A stretch of DNA of 38,049 nucleotides from a virus. Below are positions 24,602 through 31,933 of this stretch, in pieces; position 1 is the stretch's first letter, and every line of letters begins with the position of its first letter. The stretch lies in IMG/VR virus record IMGVR_UViG_3300050121_000049, positions 1 through 38,049 of that record. The stretch is one strand, 5' to 3'. The position numbers and the translations under genes were made by a program. The notes beneath the pieces are model-generated. The model searched no databases and had not been told where the DNA came from. It saw only the letters and a program-made list of their open reading frames with translations.

Positions 24602-26236
24602 CTACCTCGCCTTCTTCTTCGCGGCCTTAGCCTTCGCGACCGGCTTGGCAGCCTTCGGTCCATCATATTTGGACGTCCGCATTTCCGGCGGCAGATACCC
24701 GGCCTTGCCGCCAGCGTTGGACTTCTTGACGAGATCGGTCGCCAGCTTTGCCAGCTCGGATTTCTTTTCCTTGCCGGTGATCGGCTGCTTCGGATCGCAG
24801 AGCGCGATGGCTTCCTTGCAGGCTTGTGCCGTGACGCCGGCGAAATAGTCCGCTGCATCGAAGCTGGCGCGGAGTTCGGCGTTCAGCTTCTTCGCATCGA
24901 GGGCTTCGAGCAGCGCGCGATCCTCGTCGCGATCTTCGGCAAGCGGCAGCATGTGCTGCACGCTACCGCCGAGGTCGAGCGCGGATGCCGCCAGACCGGC
25001 GAGAATGCGGATGAGCTGGTCAACCGGCTTCTTGCGGAACATAGCAAGCTGTTCGGCAAACTCGCTGTCGTCCTCGCCGCGGTTGTGTTGGATGCAGACC
25101 GGACCATCTTCCGATGTCAGTGCGGCCGCAATAGCTGCCAAGCCGAGATTTGAGTCGAGCGCCAGGACAGACTCGGCCGCCGTGGTGATCTGCGCCGATA
25201 TCCTACCGGCCAGCGCGGCAGAGATCATTGGCGCGGCAGCTTCACCTTTGGCGACAGCCTTCTTCTTCTCCGTCGCCTTCTTCTCGGAAGGCTTCTGCAC
25301 GCCGTACTTTATCTCGATCTCGCCGTTGTGCTGCTGCCCGACGATGACACCATACTTCTCGCGGTCTCCGGCTGTGATCTGGCCTTTCGGCAGGCTGGCC
25401 CACCATCGCGCACCGTCAGGCAGGTCGCTGCCGTCAGAAACCCACTTCCAGCCCTCGCCTTTCAGCCGCTCAATGGTGGTCGCGATCTTTTCGTCGGCGA
25501 GCTTTTTGAGCAGCTTGAGATCGGTTGCGACCAGTTCCGGATTATTCTCATGCGTGAACAGATCCTCGGTGGTCGCTCCGCCAGCCGTCTTGTAGGCCTC
25601 GATGCCGACCAAGCGCAGCAGCCCGGCAGTCTGGTGAGACTCGCCCAGTATCTCGCCTCGGATTTCATGACAGCTGGTGTGCTTGCCGACCTTCTTGAGA
25701 ATCGCCACCTGCCGTTTCAGATCGGTTTCCAGCGTGAACGCGCCGGCCTCATCCTCGTCGAGATCACCCTTGCGCCAGGCGGCACGGACCTCCGGAGCAA
25801 GCCGCCCCAGCGCCAGCGATTGCTTCACGGACTTCGCCGATAGTCCGTAATCCTTCGCAATCGCCTCAGGCGTCTTGCCGGCATCGACCAGCTTTGCGAA
25901 GGCCTCGAACTCATCGACGGGATGCATCGCGGTGCGGATGTAGTTTGTGGTCAGCGACGTGTCGGCAGCAGCGGCCTCGTCATCCTCTCGCAAGATGCAT
26001 GGCACCGGCGCGGCCTTGTCGTAATCGCCGTCGCGGGCCAGGATGTGCAGGGCCTGTAGCCGCATGCCGCCATCGGTGACGAGATAGCCCGCTCCGTTCT
26101 TGCGGACGGTCAGCGGCACCAGCAATCCCTTTTCGCGGATGCTGGCGAGTAGGCCTTCGTCCGGGGCCTTATCGGTCTGGCGGACGTTGGAGGGGTCGAT
26201 CTTGAGGTCGGAAAGTTTGGCTTCGATGATTTGCAT
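24602..26236 (-). CDS. ParB/RepB/Spo0J family protein
   Basis: A 544-residue protein. Residues 1-100 are the ParB N-terminal nuclease-like domain (LKIDPSNVRQ...LLASIREKGLLVPLTV...YLVTDGGMRLQAL, then TNYIRTAMHPVDEFEAF). Residues ~122-150 hold a helix-turn-helix (TPEAIAKDYGLSAKSVKQSLALGRL). The long C-terminal region is phage-specific and ends in an Ala/Lys-rich basic tail (AKAKAAKKKAR). There is no parA beside it, so partitioning is unlikely; phage ParB-like proteins can act as DNA nicking or regulatory proteins. It starts by TAATG overlap with the gene upstream. Confidence 0.85.
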   Translation of the reverse strand: MQIIEAKLSDLKIDPSNVRQTDKAPDEGLLASIREKGLLVPLTVRKNGAGYLVTDGGMRLQALHILARDGDYDKAAPVPCILREDDEAAAADTSLTTNYIRTAMHPVDEFEAFAKLVDAGKTPEAIAKDYGLSAKSVKQSLALGRLAPEVRAAWRKGDLDEDEAGAFTLETDLKRQVAILKKVGKHTSCHEIRGEILGESHQTAGLLRLVGIEAYKTAGGATTEDLFTHENNPELVATDLKLLKKLADEKIATTIERLKGEGWKWVSDGSDLPDGARWWASLPKGQITAGDREKYGVIVGQQHNGEIEIKYGVQKPSEKKATEKKKAVAKGEAAAPMISAALAGRISAQITTAAESVLALDSNLGLAAIAAALTSEDGPVCIQHNRGEDDSEFAEQLAMFRKKPVDQLIRILAGLAASALDLGGSVQHMLPLAEDRDEDRALLEALDAKKLNAELRASFDAADYFAGVTAQACKEAIALCDPKQPITGKEKKSELAKLATDLVKKSNAGGKAGYLPPEMRTSKYDGPKAAKPVAKAKAAKKKAR

Positions 26237-27225
26237 TATATTCTCCGCATTTGGCTGGTATTTTTCGTTTGCTTGACGGCCGCATCGGCCATGATTGCCG
26301 TGACGCAGGCTTTCATCTTTGAGACGGAAACGGCGTTGCCGATCTGCTTAACCTTCTCGGTCTTCGTGCCCGCAAACTCATAGGCAGCCTCGTCACTATC
26401 GAACCCCATCGCAGCGGCGAGCTCGTGCGGCTCAAGCATCCGGAATAGAATGTCGTATTGCGGAGTTGCTTCGATCAGATTGATGTGACCGGTGGCGCAT
26501 ATTGCCGGCGTTGGATCATCGATGCCGTGCACGCGCGGGGCCTGGCATTCGCGCTCGCCGAACTGTGCCGCGATGAAAGCTAGTTCGCCGCGGTGCGCCG
26601 TCGTCAACGTGGGTAACGGATCGGTCTCAACATCTCTGGCGCGCTGGCTACCGTCGTCGTGGGTGACTGGAACCACCATGCCGAACCGGCCCTTCGAGGT
26701 GACGGTAGGCAAGGGATTTTCGACGCTCTGGCATGTCTCGCCGGAACCTGAACCGTAGTAGGGCGAGATCAGGCAGTGGCTATGTTTTGCCACCTGCGTT
26801 GGGGTCGGTTCTTCGACCGATCGTGGCGCACCCTCGCCATGGCGGGAGAGCACGAACGGCTCGATCAGATAGCCGGCACCGCGACAGTTTGCCGTGGGTG
26901 TCGGATCCTCGACAGAATGCGACCGCGTCTCGCCGTACCCATCACCATGACGGTTGAGAATGAAAGGCTCGACTAACATCGGCCGCGCGCAGCCGTTGTG
27001 ATCCCGTGACCCGGCCCCTCCGGTCGTGATGGTTGGAAGCGGCTCATTGGTTATGCGTGGTGAGCCTGTGCTTCCGGGCGCCATCACGAACGGTTCGGCC
27101 ATGTAAATATGAGCAGCGTGCGAGGTTTGCGTAGGTAGCGGAACATCGATGCTGTCGGCCTTGATCTCGGCGACGAGCTCGGCGTCGTCTTTCTCGATCA
27201 TGGTGTCCCAGTGGTCGGTCATCAT
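26236..27225 (-). CDS. C-terminal half of a cytosine-C5 DNA methyltransferase, catalytic half missing
   Basis: About 329 residues from the ATG pair at 27225/27222; an ATG at 27252 is also possible. The region carries seven spaced PLPT/PTPT-type motifs (VPLPTQT, EPLPTIT, DPTPTAN, EPTPTQV, NPLPTVT, DPLPTLT, DPTPAIC) alternating with EPFILNRHGDGYGE-like stretches, as in the variable part of large phage C5 methyltransferases. The end (RMLEPHELAAAMGFD...QIGNAVSVSKM) matches the last conserved motifs. The cofactor motif, the PCQ cysteine loop and ENV are absent, so it cannot methylate alone. The upstream DNA encodes a membrane protein instead. It may work with a separate catalytic chain outside the window, or be a remnant. 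Confidence 0.75.
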   Translation of the reverse strand: MMTDHWDTMIEKDDAELVAEIKADSIDVPLPTQTSHAAHIYMAEPFVMAPGSTGSPRITNEPLPTITTGGAGSRDHNGCARPMLVEPFILNRHGDGYGETRSHSVEDPTPTANCRGAGYLIEPFVLSRHGEGAPRSVEEPTPTQVAKHSHCLISPYYGSGSGETCQSVENPLPTVTSKGRFGMVVPVTHDDGSQRARDVETDPLPTLTTAHRGELAFIAAQFGERECQAPRVHGIDDPTPAICATGHINLIEATPQYDILFRMLEPHELAAAMGFDSDEAAYEFAGTKTEKVKQIGNAVSVSKMKACVTAIMADAAVKQTKNTSQMRRI

Positions 27226-27632
27226 GTGCCACCAAAGCGGACGAGCGGACATACTCTCTGCTTGATGCTCTTGAGATATTGCCAAAGCAAAGAGAAGAAG
27301 CCGACCTTGCTGATGCCAATGATTGCAAAAACTAAGCATCCCGCTAGAAGCGCCACACCCAAAACGAATGCCTCTGGAAAGAAGTACGTTGCCACATCAA
27401 CGAGCGGGCCGGCGTCGGAATGCGATCTCATAAACCCATTATGGAGCCCTACGTGAACAGCGCAGATTACAAGGATGGCAAAGCTAGCTATTGCCACGCT
27501 GAAGAGAGGCACCCAGAGGATCGACCAAAATATGTGGCAGAGCGTCGTTCCCTGCTCGATGTAGTGTGCGCCGTTCCTGCTGCGCTCTATATTTTTGCCA
27601 TCCTCCTTGACAGTGTACCAAGCCGTAGTCAT
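27222..27632 (-). CDS. Membrane protein of unknown function
   Basis: A 136-residue protein from ATG 27632 (MTTAWYTVKEDGKNIERS). Two membrane segments (LWVPLFSVAIASFAILVICAVHV and FVLGVALLAGCLVFAIIGISKVGFF) are separated by a polar loop, with a basic C-terminal tail. It overlaps the methyltransferase remnant by ATGA. Its sequence is AT-richer than its neighbours, and it occupies the place where the methyltransferase catalytic domain would be expected, so it may have arrived by recombination. Confidence 0.55.
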   Translation of the reverse strand: MTTAWYTVKEDGKNIERSRNGAHYIEQGTTLCHIFWSILWVPLFSVAIASFAILVICAVHVGLHNGFMRSHSDAGPLVDVATYFFPEAFVLGVALLAGCLVFAIIGISKVGFFSLLWQYLKSIKQRVCPLVRFGGT

Positions 27633-27717
27633 GGGGAGGTGATCGCACGACCACACGAAATATCGAGCGAGCACCCCACCGGATTCCAAGCTGATCATTT
27701 TAATTTTCCTTTGCTGT

Positions 27718-28428
27718 TCATGCGCCTACGCGCCGCTTCTGCTCAAGCCAGTGCTTGGCGGTGAACTTGGTGTCGACGTCCATGTCGGATTTGTTGACGA
27801 GCCAGGACAGGTAATCGCCGGGCAGCTCCGACCATGCTTGGCCGCGATGCTTGCCGAAGGTCACGCGGGGCAACAGTGACGGTGCCGAGCTCCACGCGAT
27901 CATGTCCTCGACGGTGACGAGCTTCAGCGCTTCCATCAGGATGAAGCCGGTTACGTAAGCGTCCGGACTCGCGCGGTGCGGCGGCATCGCCAACGCTTCG
28001 TCCAGTTCGACTTTCAGGAAGTACCGCAAGCATTGATTGGTGTGGCTTGGGCATTCGGGCCAGAGACGGCGCGCGACTTTTAGTGTGCAGATCCAGGGGG
28101 TTTCACCGCCGGTGAAGAACTCCATTTCGAATCGCGCATTATGGGCGACGAACGCGGTCGGGAAACCATCCATCAATTTGCGGAAGCCAACTTCGATTGG
28201 AGGTGCGCCAACAAGATCGGCGTCGGAAATATGGTGAATTGCCCTCGCTTCCGGCGGCATCGGTCGGCGCGGATTTACCAACATGCCTTCCGGCTCGCCT
28301 ATCTGCCACTGCATCAGACCGGTGGTGGGATCGGCATCGCGGCCAACAACGTCACAAAACCCTACCTCGCAGACGCGGGCGTCTGGCGGCATTCCATCAG
28401 TCTCGAAATCGATGACTCTCAGCCGCAT
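27718..28428 (-). CDS. DEDDh-type 3'-5' exonuclease (DnaQ-like)
   Basis: A 236-residue protein from ATG 28428 (TGATG overlap with the HNH gene); the longer frame to 28644 is the shadow of that gene. Exo I: VIDFETDG (D7, E9). Exo II: VAHNARFEMEF (with E101 where Asp is usual). Exo III: HRASPDAYVTG (H151, D156). Residues ~188-215 (VTFGKHRGQAWSELPGDYLSWL) form a DUF3820-like module that often follows phage exonucleases. Likely proofreading or recombination-related 3' end trimming. Confidence 0.85.
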   Translation of the reverse strand: MRLRVIDFETDGMPPDARVCEVGFCDVVGRDADPTTGLMQWQIGEPEGMLVNPRRPMPPEARAIHHISDADLVGAPPIEVGFRKLMDGFPTAFVAHNARFEMEFFTGGETPWICTLKVARRLWPECPSHTNQCLRYFLKVELDEALAMPPHRASPDAYVTGFILMEALKLVTVEDMIAWSSAPSLLPRVTFGKHRGQAWSELPGDYLSWLVNKSDMDVDTKFTAKHWLEQKRRVGA

Positions 28429-28970
28429 CAGACATGTCTCCATGTTCGTCCGTCGTGAATGGCTTGCACCGTTGTTTTCCCGATGCCGTACAGAACGGCG
28501 AGTCTGGCCTGAGAGAGATTTCCTTTTTTTCGCTTTATCGCGGCAGCAGATTCGGCGGTGAGCCTCGTCATGTGGTTTTTCAGGCCCAGCAGTTTTGTGC
28601 CGTGCCGTTCTTGGTCCGCTAGATTTGCGATGTGAGTGTCCCAACGAAGGTTGGTGAGGCGATTGTTGCTCGGCCTACCGTCGCCGTGACAACCTTCTAG
28701 GCCGTCGGGGGCTAGCGAAACGAATGCCTCCAAGACTAGAGTGTGGACTCTCGCCGTTCGCTTCCGGCCTAACTGAACGTGGAGATGTCCACTCTTTTGC
28801 CTTCCGGGCCTTAAAACTCGGCCTCGGCATCTTTGCTTAACTGTGTGGACGCCACCGCGACCGTCTCTCTTCATATAAGAGATAACCCGATCCACACTCC
28901 GAACGCGCCCAAGGTCCGAGACCTCATACTGCCCCTCAAATCCGACAACCGGTTTCCAGTTCTCGACCAT
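28428..28970 (-). CDS. Free-standing HNH homing endonuclease (NUMOD4-HNH-HTH)
   Basis: A 180-residue protein. NUMOD4 at ~5-27 (WKPVVGFEGQYEVSDLGRVRSV), an HNH core at ~85-115 (TLVLEAFVSLAPDGLEGCHGDG..SNNRLTNLRWDTHIAN), and a C-terminal helix-turn-helix (LSQARLAVLYGIGKTTVQAI). Such enzymes cut DNA lacking the insertion and spread by repair. It is joined to both neighbours by TGATG overlaps, so its arrival left operon coupling intact. Confidence 0.85.
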   Translation of the reverse strand: MVENWKPVVGFEGQYEVSDLGRVRSVDRVISYMKRDGRGGVHTVKQRCRGRVLRPGRQKSGHLHVQLGRKRTARVHTLVLEAFVSLAPDGLEGCHGDGRPSNNRLTNLRWDTHIANLADQERHGTKLLGLKNHMTRLTAESAAAIKRKKGNLSQARLAVLYGIGKTTVQAIHDGRTWRHV

Positions 28971-29161
28971 CAGACAATCTCCGGTGCTGGATATTTCTTC
29001 ACAAGCGTATCGAGGCCGAGCTGGTATTCCGCCGGCTCAAGCTTGCGCTCGGTGGTCGCGACAATCGGCAAGTCATGACAACCGACGCGCGGCTCGAAGA
29101 TGATCTGCGGAAACGGAACGCCGTTGCGGGAAACGTAACAGAAGGTGCGGGGACGGTTCAT
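28970..29161 (-). CDS. Small phage protein, function unknown
   Basis: A 63-residue protein from ATG 29161 (ATGA overlap). Beta-rich start (TFCYVSRNGVPFPQIIFEPRVG), helical end (AEYQLGLDTLVKKYP). The longer frame to 29281 is a shadow of the neighbour. No family recognised. Confidence 0.55.
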   Translation of the reverse strand: MNRPRTFCYVSRNGVPFPQIIFEPRVGCHDLPIVATTERKLEPAEYQLGLDTLVKKYPAPEIV

Positions 29162-29394
29162 ACGATCGACTCCATGGGAATGCCGAAGGCGCCACAATAA
29201 CCGCGCCTCTCGCCGTCGAGCTTCGCGCCGCGGTAGGCTTCCCAGCGCCAGGCCATGCAGGCAGAGGCCATGCAGAAGCAATCCACGTCGGGTGAGTTGC
29301 CGCAGCGGTTGACGGCAACTCGATATTCGCTGTGGTTATCTCCGGCGCGGGCGTGCGGGCACCACTTGGTCTTCGCCTGATCTTCAGTCAGCAT
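29158..29394 (-). CDS. Small cysteine-rich phage protein
   Basis: A 78-residue protein, start at 29394 (TGATG). WCPHARAG...CGNSPDVDCFCMASACMAWRWE...GYCGAFG places several Cys and a His suited to binding a metal or cluster. I recall similar short proteins in rhizobial phages. Role unknown. Confidence 0.6.
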   Translation of the reverse strand: MLTEDQAKTKWCPHARAGDNHSEYRVAVNRCGNSPDVDCFCMASACMAWRWEAYRGAKLDGERRGYCGAFGIPMESIV

Positions 29395-29636
29395 CACGCC
29401 TTCCTCCGATAAAAGTAGACTGTGCCGCGTGGACCTTGCGCGCTGGTACGCTCGATCATCCCGGCCTCAGCCAGCATCCTGACGCAGTAGCGGATGGCGC
29501 TGTCGTCGCTTGGCCGATGCAGCTTCTCCGCGATCGCGGCGACGTTGCACCACTGGTCGGTGAGCGCGGCCAGGATCGGCGCCTGTAGATCGGCCGACTT
29601 GTTCGGTGCGTAGCGGCGGGCGGAGAGTGTGGTCAT
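29394..29636 (-). CDS. Small winged-helix DNA-binding protein
   Basis: An 80-residue protein. ADLQAPILAALTDQWCNVAAIAEKLHR.SDDSAIRYCVRMLAEAGMIERT...GTVYFYRRK is a typical winged helix (helix-turn-helix plus a C-terminal beta wing). Likely a local regulator; it follows the tas-like gene in the operon. Confidence 0.7.
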   Translation of the reverse strand: MTTLSARRYAPNKSADLQAPILAALTDQWCNVAAIAEKLHRPSDDSAIRYCVRMLAEAGMIERTSAQGPRGTVYFYRRKA

Positions 29637-29680
29637 TTGCTCGGTCTCGTCTTCACGACGATGATCACGCCAGGATGTGG

Positions 29681-30649
29681 CTACTCAGCCGCCTGTTGAT
29701 GATGGTGAGGCAGATGGCCAAGTTTCCCGATGGCGTATGGATCGGTCACGGGCAAGCCCTCAAGCGCGCGCCATTTCGCCCATAGATCGGCCAGAAACAT
29801 TTTGACCATGTAGCGGATGGCAGCATTTTTGATCCGACCGGGAGTCCACACATTTCGGAGATCGTCGCCGGCCTTGTGCATCTTCTTCCATTCTCCGACC
29901 GTGATCTTGATCCTCGCCGGGTCGCTATTGATCCGATGGCGATAGCTGTCAAACGCCTCGCGCCAGGGCGAGTTAGATCGCAGGAATGAAGGCCCCATCG
30001 CGCCTAGCAGTTTCATCTTCAGCCATGGATTATATGCCGTCGAAAGCCGCGTCGCGGCGTTGCCATTCTTGTCGATGTATTCGCGGTCGATCAGATGCTC
30101 GGCTCTGCGCGACCTGCCGGCACCATCGGACCCGACGTCAAGGCCGGTGTATTTCCAGAACGATGATGCATGACGCGCCTTGGCTGGGTCTAAATATGTG
30201 ATCAGTACGGCGGCTAGCGCGGGACCGATGCCGCGAACGTCGGCGAGATATTCGGTATAGATCGGAATTTTCTTGAGCGTGTGAACGAGCTGACCGAATT
30301 GAGATGTCTCCTGCGACTCCAGCCGCATATACTGATCGATCAGCATCAACTCTGTGTAGTCGGAAATCAGCTCGTCGCCGGTGAAGCCGGACTCGAGAGG
30401 GATCGTGCGGTTGCGGGCGACGCCATCCGTCAGCCGGCGATATGACGCCTTGAGCTGATCGATGATCTTCACCGCGTCAGCCGACAGTTCATCTGTAACG
30501 ACGCCATCTTCGTCGACGATCTCTTCTTCGGTCTTAAGCTTGGCGCGGAAATTGGCGCAGAGGCGAAGGCCGGCCTGCATTCGCAGGGCTTGGAGATCGT
30601 ATGATCCTCGGACCATCAACTTGAGAAGTCGGATATTTTCTGCTGACAT
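29681..30649 (-). CDS. Tas-like protein: coiled coil plus IS110/Nop-type RNA-binding domain, no nuclease
   Basis: A 322-residue protein directly beside the 36-bp array. Residues ~5-130 are long helices (coiled-coil-like). Residues ~131-235 carry the IS110 Transposase_20/Nop-like signature (YLADVRGIGPALAAVLITYLD at 134-154, then SFWKYTGLDVG). Residues ~265-295 (VWTPGRIKNAAIRYMVKMFLADLW) complete it. The DEDD/RuvC-like domain of IS110 transposases is absent, and so is any HNH domain. Coiled coil plus Nop domain is the plan of Nop5-like proteins and of TIGR-associated (Tas) proteins, which bind short tandem-spacer guide RNAs and pair them with DNA. Without a nuclease it might block DNA rather than cut it. 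The start has a weak ribosome-binding site lying in the last array repeat. Confidence 0.75.
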   Translation of the reverse strand: MSAENIRLLKLMVRGSYDLQALRMQAGLRLCANFRAKLKTEEEIVDEDGVVTDELSADAVKIIDQLKASYRRLTDGVARNRTIPLESGFTGDELISDYTELMLIDQYMRLESQETSQFGQLVHTLKKIPIYTEYLADVRGIGPALAAVLITYLDPAKARHASSFWKYTGLDVGSDGAGRSRRAEHLIDREYIDKNGNAATRLSTAYNPWLKMKLLGAMGPSFLRSNSPWREAFDSYRHRINSDPARIKITVGEWKKMHKAGDDLRNVWTPGRIKNAAIRYMVKMFLADLWAKWRALEGLPVTDPYAIGKLGHLPHHHQQAAE

Positions 30650-30654
30650 TTTAA

Positions 30655-31149
30655 TAACTCGCTTTCAGGGTCTGGGTTTCTGCTGTTCCATGGCTCGCTC
30701 TACAACTTTGGTGTTCTGTAAGTGGCTGGCTCGCTATTCTTCCGTGGGTTGCTCCGCGTCTCTGGCTCGCTATCGCTTATTGGGTTGCTTCATTAACGTG
30801 GCTCGCTGCATCAGCATGGATTGCTAAGCTGCTTTGGCTCGCTCCGATGGCTTGGGTTGCTATTTTCCTTTGGCTCGCTGCGCATCTTTGGATTTCTGGA
30901 CGGAAGTGGCTCGCTGTAGTGGACTGGGTTTCTCTCACTTGCTGGCTCGCTACTGGACCTTGGCTTTCTTCAAGCGCCTGACTCGCTGACGCTTTATGGG
31001 TTACTCAGATCTCCTGGCTCGCTTCGGTGGATTGGGTTGCTAAGAATCACTGGCTCGCTGGCAGGGACTGGGTTACTCCGCAGCGGTGGCTCGCTAAAAA
31101 CGATTGGATTTCTTACACTCAATGGCTCGCTTGCGAACTCTGGGTTTCT
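30655..31149. repeat. TIGR-like array: 14 units of 36 bp with alternating edge and loop repeats
   Basis: On the + strand each unit is edge repeat TGGCTCGCT (9 bp), a unique 9-bp spacer, loop repeat TGGRTTNCT (9 bp) and a second unique 9-bp spacer. Edge repeats start at 30655, 30691, 30727 and every 36 bp to 31123; loop repeats start at 30673, 30709 and so on to 31141. Spacing is exact throughout. Twelve edges are identical; the first is TAACTCGCT and the one at 30979 is TGACTCGCT. The loop copies vary more. All 27 internal spacers differ. The array fills the gap between a gene stop at 31166 and the tas-like ATG at 30649, so it is probably transcribed on the - strand with the operon. A 36-nt unit with two spacers equals the reported size of tigRNAs. 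Confidence 0.9.
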
Positions 31150-31165
31150 GGCGGGAGACGGCATT

Positions 31166-31663
31166 TCACGGCCATGAATTCTGCATCAGGCCGCCTGGAC
31201 TCGCCGCGAACTCGGCACGATCGGAGGAGCGGGGGATTATAGACGACGCCACCTCCGGCATGCTGTCCCTGCTCGCGACGAGTTTCTCTGGATTTGGACC
31301 TGCCACGGGCTCCGCATTCGTTTCCTGGCTTGTGAGTTCAGGCGGCGAGATGTTGAGGGAGCCCGCAGCAGGTTTCTCGGATTTTATCTTCGGCTTGCGT
31401 AGTCTCTCGATCATCGGGTCGAGCTGCGCCGGCGTCGCCAATGCCGGTATCAGCCGTGACACGCCATAGCCCTGTCGAGATCCATCAAGGAAGCGCCAGA
31501 AACCGTTGCGAGGAAAGAACGAAACCCTGTCGGCAACGCGATATTTGATACCGTCAAGGTCGGTAACAGTGAGGCCCTTGCTCTCAAGCGCCCTGATGTT
31601 GCAAGGCACGATGGTCCGCGCAATCATTCGCCGGCTCTGGACGGAATCGATGATCAGGTTCAC
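31166..31663 (-). CDS. Conserved phage protein of unknown function
   Basis: A 165-residue protein starting with GTG at 31663, which overlaps the upstream stop (GTGA); ATG at 31627 is an alternative. The conserved-looking part is residues ~1-90 (MIARTIVPCNIRALESKGLTVTDLDGIKYRVADRVSFFPRNGFWRFLDGSRQGYGV). The rest is Pro/Ser-rich and probably disordered. Its stop lies 17 bp from the last loop repeat of the array. Function unknown. Confidence 0.6.
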   Translation of the reverse strand: MNLIIDSVQSRRMIARTIVPCNIRALESKGLTVTDLDGIKYRVADRVSFFPRNGFWRFLDGSRQGYGVSRLIPALATPAQLDPMIERLRKPKIKSEKPAAGSLNISPPELTSQETNAEPVAGPNPEKLVASRDSMPEVASSIIPRSSDRAEFAASPGGLMQNSWP

Positions 31664-31920
31664 GGCGCCGGCCTCCTCGGATCGTTGCGAAAATCGGCCC
31701 ATGCAGTGAAAGCGATATCGGGATCGTCGAATACAGCCCCGTTCGGAAGTTCGTAAACCTGCGAAATCGGTTCAAGCTCGCCTTCGACGTCTACCGAGAT
31801 GCAGATGACCTGTAGGCCGGGGCACGGTAAAACGGAAAACGTTTGGCGAATGCTGCCGTCGCGAAGCGCTTCAGTTTTTACCAACTTCGATGCTAAAACT
31901 CGTTCCGAATGTAACGTCAT
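31660..31920 (-). CDS. Small phage protein, function unknown
   Basis: An 86-residue protein from ATG 31920 with an AAGGAA site. The frame is open upstream to 32280, but that part only translates the pentamer array and is rejected. The protein is beta-rich (QTFSVLPCPGLQVICISVDVEGE...YELPNGAVFDDPDIAF). No family recognised. Its ribosome-binding site is the first normal sequence after the array. Confidence 0.6.
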   Translation of the reverse strand: MTLHSERVLASKLVKTEALRDGSIRQTFSVLPCPGLQVICISVDVEGELEPISQVYELPNGAVFDDPDIAFTAWADFRNDPRRPAP

Positions 31921-31933
31921 ATCGAAATTCCTT

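Noticed and set aside
24584-25843. + strand ORFs antisense to the ParB-like gene
   Set aside because: Shadows of a gene with clear domain motifs on the - strand.
29681-30649. IS110-family transposase of an insertion sequence
   Set aside because: The DEDD catalytic half is missing, there are no element ends, and it is tied to a regular guide-like array. The similarity is limited to the Nop-like/Transposase_20 part.
30655-31149. CRISPR array
   Set aside because: Repeats and spacers are only 9 bp and two repeat types alternate; there are no cas genes.
30462-31469. + strand ORFs in the array region with repeated Trp-Leu/Val-Ala pattern
   Set aside because: The 36-bp unit is a multiple of three, so the array stays open and translates into a pseudo-repeat protein; spacers show no amino-acid constraint.
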